NCBI GenBank assembly: GCA_900315925.1
Contig: ONAV01000003.1
Location: forward strand, 1-64,000
Reading direction: 5' to 3'
Length of the DNA: 64,000 nt
DNA from: an uncultured Selenomonadales bacterium
GTDB lineage: Bacteria > Bacillota > Negativicutes > Acidaminococcales > Acidaminococcaceae
The notes beneath the pieces were generated by a model. The model saw only the letters and a list, made by a program, of their open reading frames with translations, ran no database searches and was not told the DNA's origin. Below are positions 17,321 to 24,745 of this stretch, piece after piece. The position numbers were made by a program, and so were the translations under genes. Every line of letters starts with the position of its first letter. Position 1 is the stretch's first letter.

Positions 17321-17921
17321 TTTCCGTTGCCACCGCCTTTCGGAGAACCAGGACTTCTTCCCGCCAGCGGGCGCCCAGGGCGTCCAGGCTTTCCCGTCCG
17401 GTTCCCATGTCGGGATCATATTCTATGGGTTTTCCGAAGATGACCCGTACTTTGGGCCAACCCGGATGCCTGCTTAAATCGGTACCATATATATAGGCCG
17501 GCACAATCTTGGCTTTCCGCTTGACGCCCATCATGAAGGCGCCGCCGCCGGCCCGGCCCAGTTCCCCGGTTTTACTGCGGGTACCTTCGGGGAATACAGC
17601 CAGTACTTTGTTTTCTTTTAAAATCGCGAGTCCGGTTTTTATAGCTTCCCGGTCCATCTCTCCCCGTTTTACGGGGAAAGCTCCCAGTTTACGGATGAGA
17701 GCGCCGAACCAGGCAGGTTTGAAAAGTTCGGATTTTGCCATAAAATGCACTTTCCGTGTGGCTGCCGCACCTAATACAGGGGGGTCAAGCAGGCTCAGAT
17801 GGTTACTGGCAATGACCACGGGGCCTTCTGCAGGAATGTTTTCCTGGCCGTAGACTTCGCAACGGAGCCATATTTTGAATACCCAGGGGAAAGTCAGGTG
17901 ACAAAAATCGTATAAAGTCAT
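17301..17921 (-). CDS. plsC: 1-acyl-sn-glycerol-3-phosphate acyltransferase
   Basis: Membrane-associated enzyme that acylates lysophosphatidate to phosphatidate in phospholipid synthesis. The catalytic NHLSLLD motif (H41, D46), the GAFPVKRG block and the FPEGTRS glycerol-phosphate site (E112) are all visible. A hydrophobic N-terminal stretch could lie against the membrane. The 206 aa length is typical. Its end overlaps the ispH start, so the two are probably translated from one message with cmk upstream, although a 213-base repeat-bearing gap separates it from cmk. Confidence 0.92.
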   Translation of the reverse strand: MTLYDFCHLTFPWVFKIWLRCEVYGQENIPAEGPVVIASNHLSLLDPPVLGAAATRKVHFMAKSELFKPAWFGALIRKLGAFPVKRGEMDREAIKTGLAILKENKVLAVFPEGTRSKTGELGRAGGGAFMMGVKRKAKIVPAYIYGTDLSRHPGWPKVRVIFGKPIEYDPDMGTGRESLDALGARWREEVLVLRKAVATENENHPG

Positions 17922-17949
17922 ATGTATACGTCCTTAAAGCATACTGTCA

Positions 17950-18107
17950 GGAAAAGGGTTCGCAAAACCGTCAACGATTGCTATTTTATGGACTTATATG
18001 CCTGTGGCTTCGAAACTCAGGCTTCGCCTTCAAACAGTCGAAGCCACGACGGCAAATTTCGTCTCATAAAATTACGCAATCGTTGCCGATGTTTTGCTCA
18101 CTCCTTT
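17950..18107. repeat. Palindromic intergenic element, family A copy 1
   Basis: About 158 bases in the plsC/cmk gap fold on themselves. The outer arms match (left GCAAAACCGTCAACGATTGC, right the complement of GCAATCGTTGCCGATGTTTTGC). An inner stem GTGGCTTCGA/TCGAAGCCAC is perfect, and the tip is AGGC-ttc-GCCT. A second copy lies inverted at 23533-23757 and a decayed copy at 62307-62380. It resembles a MITE; no transposase is nearby. Confidence 0.78.
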
Positions 18108-18134
18108 ACCTGGCCGCAATATTACAATTAATCT

Positions 18135-18806
18135 TTATAACTGCTTTTCTTTAACCAATTCTAATACTTTATCCGTCACCTGTTCGATGTTCATAGCCGA
18201 GGTGTCCAGATAGATGGCGTCTTCCGCCTGACGCAGGGGGGAAACTTCCCTCTCCATATCCTGTTTGTCCCGGGAGGCGATTTCTTCCTTCAGCTTTTTG
18301 TAGTCTACGGTTTCGCCTTTGGCTTCCAGCTCCAGGCCGCGGCGGCGGGCCCGTTCTTCTACGGTAGCGGTGAGGAAGATTTTGCACTGGGCATCGGGAA
18401 AAACTACAGTACCGATGTCCCGTCCGTCCATGACGATGCCGCCTTCTTTACCCATGCGGCGCTGCTGGTCTACCATGGCAGTACGGACTTCGGGAACGGC
18501 GGCCACTTTGGATACCAGTCCGGTGACTTCGGCGGTGCGGATAGCGTCCGTTACTTCGGTTCCGTCTACGAAGACGCGGTTCACTGCGTTTTCGGGACGG
18601 AAGGTGATGCAGATTTCATGGGCCAGTTTGCCGGCCAGTTCCGGAGTGAAAGGTTTGCCTGTCTGCAGGAGTTTCCAGGTTACAGCCCGATACATGGCGC
18701 CGGTGTCGATGTAGGCAAAGCCGAGTTTCCCGGCCGCCAGTTTGGCGATGGTGCTTTTGCCTGCGCCTGCAGGTCCGTCGATAGCGACTACAAATCCGTT
18801 ATTCAT
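18135..18806 (-). CDS. cmk: Cytidylate kinase
   Basis: Phosphorylates CMP and dCMP using ATP. The N-terminal P-loop GPAGAGKST lies at residues 11-19, and DGRDIGTVVFPDA and RDKQDMERE segments follow. The ATG at 18806 has AAAGGTGAC about 8 bases upstream, so an 18-residue in-frame extension is rejected. Length 223 aa. The bases immediately upstream of the start belong to a palindromic repeat (18838-19009). plsC follows downstream on the same strand. Confidence 0.95.
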   Translation of the reverse strand: MNNGFVVAIDGPAGAGKSTIAKLAAGKLGFAYIDTGAMYRAVTWKLLQTGKPFTPELAGKLAHEICITFRPENAVNRVFVDGTEVTDAIRTAEVTGLVSKVAAVPEVRTAMVDQQRRMGKEGGIVMDGRDIGTVVFPDAQCKIFLTATVEERARRRGLELEAKGETVDYKKLKEEIASRDKQDMEREVSPLRQAEDAIYLDTSAMNIEQVTDKVLELVKEKQL

Positions 18807-18837
18807 AATTAATGTCACCTTTCTGTTATTAATGTTG

Positions 18838-19009
18838 TGCCCGGCTGATGCTGCCTTCATAGCGCTCCTCTAACGCTTCGGGCGTGTCCCGCGTCGCGTT
18901 GTCATGTGTAAAGTATTGATGCCCAACTTGCAAGATCTTCTTTAATGAACAGTTCCTCGCGCCCCTGCGGGGAGCACGCTCCGCTTATTCAGGCAGCATC
19001 AGCCGTGCA
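18838..19009. repeat. Palindromic intergenic element, family B
   Basis: TGCCCGGCTGATGCTGCC at 18838-18855 and its near-perfect inverse GGCAGCATCAGCCGTGCA at 18992-19009 bound a 172-base element filling most of the cmk/flavoprotein gap. Just inside are GGAGCGCTATGAAG (minus strand, 18855-18868) and GAATAAGCGGAGCG (minus strand, near 18976-18990). These two words occur joined at 32355-32378, which supports dispersal. No ORF is inside. Confidence 0.65.
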
Positions 19010-19027
19010 ATCTGAACTTGATTGCAC
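19005..19027. other. Hairpin at the edge of repeat B
   Basis: GTGCAATC and GATTGCAC pair perfectly around a 7-base loop, 25 bases beyond the flavoprotein stop codon. No T-run follows on the minus strand, so terminator function is doubtful. Confidence 0.35.
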
Positions 19028-19051
19028 ATATAATTCAAATCAAATAATGGT

Positions 19052-20377
19052 TTACCGATTCAAAACCTGCTTCGCCGCATGTAATCCGGCCACGTAGCCG
19101 CTGCTGAAAGAGGCCTGCAGATTAAAGCCGCCGGTGTAACCGTCTACATCCATGACTTCGCCGGCAAAGTAGAGACCGGCGATGCGTTTGGATTTCATGG
19201 TTTTGGGGTCAATTTCTTTCAACGCCACTCCCCCTGCCGTGACGATAGCTTCTGCCAGAGGTCTTGTTCCCATAAGGGGAATGGTGAAATGCTTCACGGC
19301 CTGTACAAGGGCCAGGCGTTCTTCTTTTGAAACCTGACTGACCTGCTTCTTACCGTCCAGAAAAGCGGTATCCAGAACCGGTTCCACCAAAGGCTGCGGC
19401 AAGAGCTTGCGTACAACTTCCGCCAACCGTAGTTTACTGAATTCCTGAAAGTCCCGTATGAGTCTGGCTTCCAGTTTTTCGTCTGACAACGCCGGCTTCA
19501 AATCAATGGAAAGTTCCAGTTCCGGCTGATTGTAATGTTGCAGCCGGGCCACTTTCCGGCTCATGGTCAGGCAGATGGGGCCCGCAATGCCGCCCCGGAT
19601 GAACTGCAGCTCGCCGAATTCTTTGGCCACGACTTTACTGTCTGCCAGTACAGAGGCTTCCACGTTTTTCAGCTGCAGGCCTTCCAGCTCTTCGGTAAAG
19701 CCCTCTTCCGGCTGGAGCGGTACCAGCGCCGGCAGCAGGGGTTCTATGGAAAGACCCAGCATTTCCAGTACCGGTACAAAATTGCCGTCGGAACCGGTTC
19801 CGGGGTAAGAGGCTCCCCCGGTGCAGACGATTACTGCACCTGCGTCCAGTGTATGTTCCGGTCCCAGTTTCATTTTGCCTTTGGTTTGGCTGCGGAAATC
19901 CTGTCCGTCCCTGCGGCCGTCGTTTTCCACGGTACGGTAACGGATACCTGTCACCTGTCCCGGTTTCACTGTAAAACCGGTAGCCTGGGCGCCGGTTACC
20001 AGACGTCCCCCCGCCTTCTGCAACGCGGAACGAAGTACTGCGATGACATCTTTCGCTTTTCCCGTTGCGGGAAACACCCGGCCGCCCCGTTCTGTCACCG
20101 TTTCCAGTCCCTGTTCCTGAAAGAAGCGCAGCAGGTCATCGTTGGTAAACTGTTGCAATGCGCTGAAAAGGAACTTGCCATTTCCCGGCAGATTGGGAAT
20201 AAATTCTTCCATGGGACAGGCATTGGTGATGTTGCAACGACCTTTCCCGGTGATCATCATTTTTTTTCCCGGTTCCTTCATGCGTTCCAGTACAACCACG
20301 GAGGCGCCCTGTCTGGCAGCCGTGATGCCCGCCATAAGGCCTGCCGCTCCGCCGCCGATTACAATTACATCAGCCAT
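19052..20377 (-). CDS. FAD-dependent oxidoreductase, HI0933/BaiN family
   Basis: Flavoprotein of the HI0933/YhiN/BaiN family; the physiological substrate of most members is unknown. The N-terminal dinucleotide fold GGGAAGLMAG is followed by the family hallmark GKGRCNITN. VVCTGGASYPGTGSDG lies in the middle, and MGTRPLAEAIVTAGGVALKEI plus GLYFAGEVMDVDGYTGGFNLQ at the end. Length 441 aa. Its ATG overlaps the TAA of rluB by one base, so the two are translationally coupled. Confidence 0.92.
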   Translation of the reverse strand: MADVIVIGGGAAGLMAGITAARQGASVVVLERMKEPGKKMMITGKGRCNITNACPMEEFIPNLPGNGKFLFSALQQFTNDDLLRFFQEQGLETVTERGGRVFPATGKAKDVIAVLRSALQKAGGRLVTGAQATGFTVKPGQVTGIRYRTVENDGRRDGQDFRSQTKGKMKLGPEHTLDAGAVIVCTGGASYPGTGSDGNFVPVLEMLGLSIEPLLPALVPLQPEEGFTEELEGLQLKNVEASVLADSKVVAKEFGELQFIRGGIAGPICLTMSRKVARLQHYNQPELELSIDLKPALSDEKLEARLIRDFQEFSKLRLAEVVRKLLPQPLVEPVLDTAFLDGKKQVSQVSKEERLALVQAVKHFTIPLMGTRPLAEAIVTAGGVALKEIDPKTMKSKRIAGLYFAGEVMDVDGYTGGFNLQASFSSGYVAGLHAAKQVLNR

Positions 20378-21312
20378 TATGATTCCTTCTTTTTATGGTT
20401 TGGCCTTGCAGCATTTTCCCTGTTTGCCCTGAGGCCCGCGGTTCGTTTCGTCCTGCCGGTTCCTTTATATTCCGGTTTTTCTTCAGCTCTGCGCTTCGTC
20501 CGATGTTCCGGCTTGCGCACCGGCTGCCCTTCTGCCCTGCGTTCTGGCTTACGTTCCACGGCACGTTCCGTTTTCCCTTCCGGATTCCGTTTCAGTCCGC
20601 AGGCAGCCCTCAACTCTTCAATCTCTTCATGAAAGAGTTCGCGGCAGTCCCCCCGGCGGAGTCCGTCCAGGGTCAGCGTCCCCATCATCACGCGCCGCAG
20701 ATAGCGCACCGGAAATCCGATGGCGTCACACATACGACGTACCTGACGGTTTCGCCCTTCATGGATCGTCACAGTAAAATGCGTCAGATTCTTTTCGTAA
20801 TCGTATCCGGTCAGTACCACCACTGCAGGAGCCGTCATGCCGTCCTCCAGCTTTACGCCCACCCGGAGCAAATCCAGCTTCTCCTGAGGCACAATGCCCG
20901 GCACCGTCACCTCATAGGTCTTATCGACCTCATGGCTGGGATGGGTCAGAGCCTGAGCCAGTTCCCCGTCGTTGGTCAGCAGCAGCAGTCCTTCTGTATT
21001 GTAGTCCAGCCGTCCTACCGGATAGACCCGTTGGGGAATATCCTTAACATAATCTGCAACCGTTTTCCGCCCTTCCGGATCCTTCATGGTTGTCACCACG
21101 CCCCGGGGCTTGTAAAACAACAGATAGGTCTTACGCTCCCGGTGGATGGGATGGCCGTCCACCATAATGAAAGCATCGGGGCCTACTTTGGTCCCTAATT
21201 CTTTCACGACCTTGCCGTTTACCTTCACGCGCCCTGCAAGAATATATCCTTCCGCTTCCCGGCGGGAAGCCACGCCGGCCTGCGCCAGCACTTTCTGCAA
21301 TCTCTCTTCCAT
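20377..21312 (-). CDS. rluB: Ribosomal large-subunit pseudouridine synthase, RsuA/RluB type
   Basis: Isomerises a uridine in rRNA to pseudouridine. Residues 1-60 are an S4 RNA-binding domain. The catalytic Asp103 lies in GRLDYNTEGLL, followed by the family segments HEGRNRQVRRM and LRRVMMGTL. The C-terminal 65 residues or so are a Lys/Arg/Glu-rich disordered tail that probably helps bind rRNA. Length 311 aa. It is co-directional with scpA and scpB upstream, a conserved Firmicute neighbourhood. Confidence 0.93.
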   Translation of the reverse strand: MEERLQKVLAQAGVASRREAEGYILAGRVKVNGKVVKELGTKVGPDAFIMVDGHPIHRERKTYLLFYKPRGVVTTMKDPEGRKTVADYVKDIPQRVYPVGRLDYNTEGLLLLTNDGELAQALTHPSHEVDKTYEVTVPGIVPQEKLDLLRVGVKLEDGMTAPAVVVLTGYDYEKNLTHFTVTIHEGRNRQVRRMCDAIGFPVRYLRRVMMGTLTLDGLRRGDCRELFHEEIEELRAACGLKRNPEGKTERAVERKPERRAEGQPVRKPEHRTKRRAEEKPEYKGTGRTKRTAGLRANRENAARPNHKKKES

Positions 21313-21327
21313 TCTCTGTAATCCTAA

Positions 21328-21981
21328 CTATGCATTATCTTTATCTGCGTCTTCCGCTTTACTGTCCGCCGCAGCCGCAACGGTATCCGTCACTGTCCCC
21401 GATTCCGCTTCCTCCTCGTCTTCCATCTCAAGGAGAGAAATCTGCTGCGGATGCCTGGCTGCATCTTCTGCCAGAATATCCGGCATGGCAGGCAGGTCTT
21501 TCAGCGTCTTTAATCCGAATACTTCCAGAAACCGTTTCGTAGTCTTATATAATATGGGTCGTCCGGCCGTTTCCTTTCGTCCGGCTTCTGCAATCAGCTC
21601 CCACTCCAACAGTGTGTTGACCACGCCGTCCACCTTCACCCCGCGGATTGCTTCCATTTCCGCCCGGGTCACGGGCTGCCGGTACGCAATGATTGCCAGG
21701 GTCTCCATGGACGCATTGGACAACTTCAGCTCCTGGGTATTAGCCAGTTGCAAAATTGCCTCATGATGGCATGCTTTGGTACAAAGCTGCCAGCCTTCCG
21801 CCACCTCCCGCAGTTCCAGGCCCCGTTTTTCCGTATTGTATTCTTCTTGCAACTGTCCCAGCAGCTCCCATGTCTGCGGTTTGTTCAGGCCCAGCAGTTC
21901 TGCCAGCTGCGGCACGCCGAGAGGTTCTCCCGCCGCAAACAGCAACGCCTCCAGCTGACCCAGCTTAAACTCCTGTTGCAT
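21328..21981 (-). CDS. scpB: Segregation and condensation protein B
   Basis: Winged-helix kleisin partner of SMC and ScpA in chromosome condensation. LGQLEALLFAAGEPL at the start, ETLAIIAYRQPVTRAEMEAIRGV in the middle and GRPILYKTTKRFLEVFGL are diagnostic. The 217 aa protein ends in a long acidic tail (EDEEEAESG and beyond). The start lies within the end of scpA (17-base overlap), indicating translational coupling. Confidence 0.96.
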   Translation of the reverse strand: MQQEFKLGQLEALLFAAGEPLGVPQLAELLGLNKPQTWELLGQLQEEYNTEKRGLELREVAEGWQLCTKACHHEAILQLANTQELKLSNASMETLAIIAYRQPVTRAEMEAIRGVKVDGVVNTLLEWELIAEAGRKETAGRPILYKTTKRFLEVFGLKTLKDLPAMPDILAEDAARHPQQISLLEMEDEEEAESGTVTDTVAAAADSKAEDADKDNA

Positions 21982-22714
21982 CCGGTTCCCCTCCTATCAG
22001 CACCGGCTCCGGCACGTTACGCAAAAACAAATAAATCGGTGCAAACGCCACACTCTGGCTGATGCGCAACACCTTCAGCCGCAACAGCTCAAGTACGGCC
22101 AGAAACGAAGCCACCCGTTCACTGGTACTTCCCGTTTTCACAAAAGCCTTTTCAAATTCAATCCCTTCCGGGTATTCTCCCAGCAATCTGACAATGTCCT
22201 GCATCTTTGCACTGACATCATACTCCTGCCTTTCCACCACCGCAATCTGACGGCGGAGAGGACCGGTCAGCCCGGCAAGGGCCAAAAGCAGTTCACTCAC
22301 CGGATAGTAATGCAGGTTACGAAGTTTGTTATCGGCAAAAAACGGTTTGCGGGTATGCTGTTGCGCCGCAGCCGCCTTCCTGAGCTCCAGCTGCCTGGCC
22401 ACCGCTTTGATATGCCGGTACTCTACCAGCATCTGCACCAGCATCTCCCGGGGGTCTGCCTCATCCTCTTCTTCCAGTTCCGTCCTGGGCAACAGCATAC
22501 GGGATTTAATCTGTAATAACAGGGACGCCATCACCAGGAACTGGCTTGCTTCCTCCAAATCCATCTCTGTCATGGTATGCAGATAGGCAATATACTGGTC
22601 GGTTATGGAAACAATAGGGATATCATAGATATCCATTTTGTTCTTTTCTATTAATTGTATCAACAGGTCCAGAGGGCCTTCAAATTGCAGGACCCGGACC
22701 ACCGGATCGGCCAT
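21965..22714 (-). CDS. scpA: Segregation and condensation protein A (kleisin)
   Basis: Bridges SMC heads in the bacterial condensin. FEGPLDLLIQLIEKNKMDIYDIPI at the N-terminus and YLVMASLLLQIKSRMLLP-type helices are typical, with the C-terminal winged helix at about 175-235. Length 249 aa. GGAG precedes the ATG. First gene of scpA-scpB-rluB-flavoprotein. Confidence 0.96.
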   Translation of the reverse strand: MADPVVRVLQFEGPLDLLIQLIEKNKMDIYDIPIVSITDQYIAYLHTMTEMDLEEASQFLVMASLLLQIKSRMLLPRTELEEEDEADPREMLVQMLVEYRHIKAVARQLELRKAAAAQQHTRKPFFADNKLRNLHYYPVSELLLALAGLTGPLRRQIAVVERQEYDVSAKMQDIVRLLGEYPEGIEFEKAFVKTGSTSERVASFLAVLELLRLKVLRISQSVAFAPIYLFLRNVPEPVLIGGEPDATGV

Positions 22715-22787
22715 GTACGGACTCCTTCATTCAATTTCGTGCATGCGAAGCCGGGCAACTGTATTGCCGCGCAGGCTTCCCTCCCTC

Positions 22788-22805
22788 TTAAGGAAACACT
22801 GATTA
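22788..22805. repeat. Family D repeat at the 3' end of the M50 gene
   Basis: TTAAGGAAACACTGATTAA begins in the spacer and runs into the stop codon of the M50 protease gene. The same 19 bases occur at the 3' end of argR (34702-34720). Confidence 0.6.
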
Positions 22806-23423
22806 AAACAAAATATTAGCTATTCCGTAACAAAGATGCAGGAACCAGGAAGCCAGGGGGCCGATGATCAGATTGGAAATACCACTGTACACAACGAGGA
22901 TCAGGACAATAAACCCATAACGTCCTACAAAGTTTTCATATTTATATGCAGTCTCGTAGTCCATGAAGGTTTCCAATATTTTAGAACCGTCCAGCGGCGG
23001 GATAGGAATCAGATTGAAGAAAGCGAACCAGACGTTATACAACATGAGCCAGTAGAGAAACTGGTTCACCATGTTGCTGGACATCCCCAGGCTGCCCCGG
23101 GCCGTCATAATCAGTACCGCCACAAAGCACAGGAACAGGTTGGCTACCGGTCCCGCAGCCGCTACCTTTAACTGACCGGAACGGAAATCTTTGTAGTACC
23201 GGGGATCAATTTCCACCGGTTTGGCCCAGCCAAAGCCGCACAACACCAGCATCAGGGTACCGATAATATCCAGATGGGCCAGCGGGTTCAGGGTCAGCCG
23301 CCCCTGGAGACCGGGGGTCGGATCGCCCAGGCTGTCGGAAACACAGGCATGAGCATATTCATGGATTGTCAGCGCAATCAACAGCGCCGGCGCGCGAAAC
23401 AATAATGTGGAAAAATCTAACAC
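22803..23423 (-). CDS. Site-2-protease-type M50 membrane metalloprotease
   Basis: Polytopic zinc protease of the short M50B type found widely in Firmicutes. Zinc ligands H21-EYAH25 lie in the first transmembrane helix, and the third ligand is the Asp of NLIPIPPLDG. About four to five hydrophobic helices are visible, and the conserved NPLAHLDIIGTL and AGPVANL segments are present. Length 206 aa. The start is GTG at 23423, with GGAGG 8 bases upstream. Substrate unknown. A dispersed repeat touches the stop codon. Confidence 0.9.
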   Translation of the reverse strand: MLDFSTLLFRAPALLIALTIHEYAHACVSDSLGDPTPGLQGRLTLNPLAHLDIIGTLMLVLCGFGWAKPVEIDPRYYKDFRSGQLKVAAAGPVANLFLCFVAVLIMTARGSLGMSSNMVNQFLYWLMLYNVWFAFFNLIPIPPLDGSKILETFMDYETAYKYENFVGRYGFIVLILVVYSGISNLIIGPLASWFLHLCYGIANILF

Positions 23424-23532
23424 GGGTGTATCCTCCGTTTGTATGTTTTAATTATGTATTTAATAATGTAGTAAATTTGGTGCGCATACATAACCAATTT
23501 ATTATAGCGCAAAAGCCCGAGGTTGTCTATTG

Positions 23533-23757
23533 TAAATATGTAAAATACTGTGAATTCAGTAACGGGGGGAGGAATAGCAAAACATGGCGAGTGTTTGCGT
23601 ATTTTTATGAGACGAAATGAGCCGTCCGTGGCGAGACTGTTTGAGGGCGAAGCCCGAGTTTGGAAGCCACAGGTGAATGAGTCCATAAAAAAGCAAACAG
23701 GAGAGAGTTTTTCTATCACTCCCCCCGTCACTGAATTTCATTATTCTTACATTTTAT
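23533..23757. repeat. Long palindromic intergenic element, family A copy 2
   Basis: This element occupies half of the 455-base divergent gap between the M50 and esterase genes. TGAATTCAGTAACGGGGGGA at 23551-23570 is mirrored by CCCCCCGTCACTGAATTTCA at 23721-23740. The core, read on the minus strand, matches copy 1 at 17950-18107 over about 120 bases. The tip is GGGC-gaa-GCCC where copy 1 has AGGC-ttc-GCCT, so pairing is kept despite base changes. The rest of the gap holds the start signals of the two divergent genes and no ORF I trust. Confidence 0.8.
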
Positions 23758-23775
23758 TTCTCTCTCAACTTGTGA

Positions 23776-23854
23776 TATAATAAATTAAACATACCACTTG
23801 ATTACCCTGTTCCACAGATTCCCCCTTAAACAAAATATGCTACTACCATAATAA
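23776..23854 (+). promoter_or_regulatory. Candidate promoters for the esterase/ATP-grasp pair
   Basis: TATAAT at 23776-23781 has no good -35, while TTAAAC (23826-23831), a 17-base spacer and TAATAA (23849-23854) form a weak but correctly spaced promoter nearer the gene. I cannot choose between them. Confidence 0.3.
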
Positions 23855-23878
23855 TACTAAAAGAGGAGCGTGTTATCC

Positions 23879-24652
23879 ATGCCATCACGTCAAGACATAA
23901 CGCATTTCAGCCAGCACCTGTGGCGGAATATGAACGTACGGATCTACGGTGGGGCCGGCTGGCCGCTGCTGGTATTTCCTACCCAGGATGCCATGTGCGA
24001 CAATTATGAAAATTTTGGGATGATCGATGAACTGGCCGAATATATTGATAAGGGACAGTTTCAGTTATTCTGCGTGGATACGGTGGACTGGGAAAGCTGG
24101 TCCGACATGTACGGCGACAAAGTGCTGCGGGCGGAACGGCAGGAAAATTATTACCGGTACATCGTTGATGAGTTGCTGCCCCTGATCCACGAGCACAATC
24201 AATCAGACAGGCGGCCATTCACCACCGGTTGCAGCATGGGGGCCACCCACGCCGCCATCATGTTCCTGCGCCGTCCCGATTTGTTTGAAGGCGTCATCGG
24301 CTTCTCCGGATGCTACGACGCCCACTACTTCTTCGGCGCCTGGATGAACAACACCCTGTACGACAATTCCCCCGCCACCTTTATGCCCAATTTGCCCGCG
24401 GACCATCCCTACATCAGGCTGTTCAATCAGCGGGTCATCATCTTCTGTGTCGGCCAGGGAGCCTGGGAAGACGAAGGCATACGCACCACCCGCGTACTGG
24501 ACGAAGCGTTCCGGGCCAAAGGTATCGCTGCCTGGTGTGACTTCTGGGGTTACGACGTAAACCACGACTGGCCCTGGTGGAAGAAAATGTACCAGTACTT
24601 CCTGCCCCACGTGCTGAACCACTGCCGTAATCACGGACTGGAAGACGAATAA
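23879..24652 (+). CDS. Putative esterase (EstD-like alpha/beta hydrolase) paired with an ATP-grasp enzyme
   Basis: Alpha/beta hydrolase of the putative-esterase family. The nucleophile elbow is GCSMGA (S119), the likely catalytic His is H229 in VNHDWPWW, and an acid could come from the WEDEG region. It is unusually rich in Trp and Tyr. There is no signal peptide, so it should be cytoplasmic. AGAGGAG at 23862-23868 fits the ATG at 23879 (10 bases) and not the in-frame GTG at 23870. Length 257 aa. It is followed after 93 bases by an ATP-grasp gene, and the two form the only plus-strand island between 4 and 64 kb. Substrate not known; the partner suggests trimming or releasing an amide- or ester-linked product. 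Confidence 0.8.
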   Translation: MPSRQDITHFSQHLWRNMNVRIYGGAGWPLLVFPTQDAMCDNYENFGMIDELAEYIDKGQFQLFCVDTVDWESWSDMYGDKVLRAERQENYYRYIVDELLPLIHEHNQSDRRPFTTGCSMGATHAAIMFLRRPDLFEGVIGFSGCYDAHYFFGAWMNNTLYDNSPATFMPNLPADHPYIRLFNQRVIIFCVGQGAWEDEGIRTTRVLDEAFRAKGIAAWCDFWGYDVNHDWPWWKKMYQYFLPHVLNHCRNHGLEDE

Positions 24653-24745
24653 GCGGAGGAACAACACATACGCGCAGGCGAACCTCCCACATCTTTCCCA
24701 AATCAATTGGCGGTTTATCAAACTCCCGCCTGAAAGGATCTCAAT

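Noticed and set aside
23556-23780. Short open frames inside the family A palindrome
   Set aside because: They occur on both strands of a palindrome and carry no ribosome binding site or family similarity.
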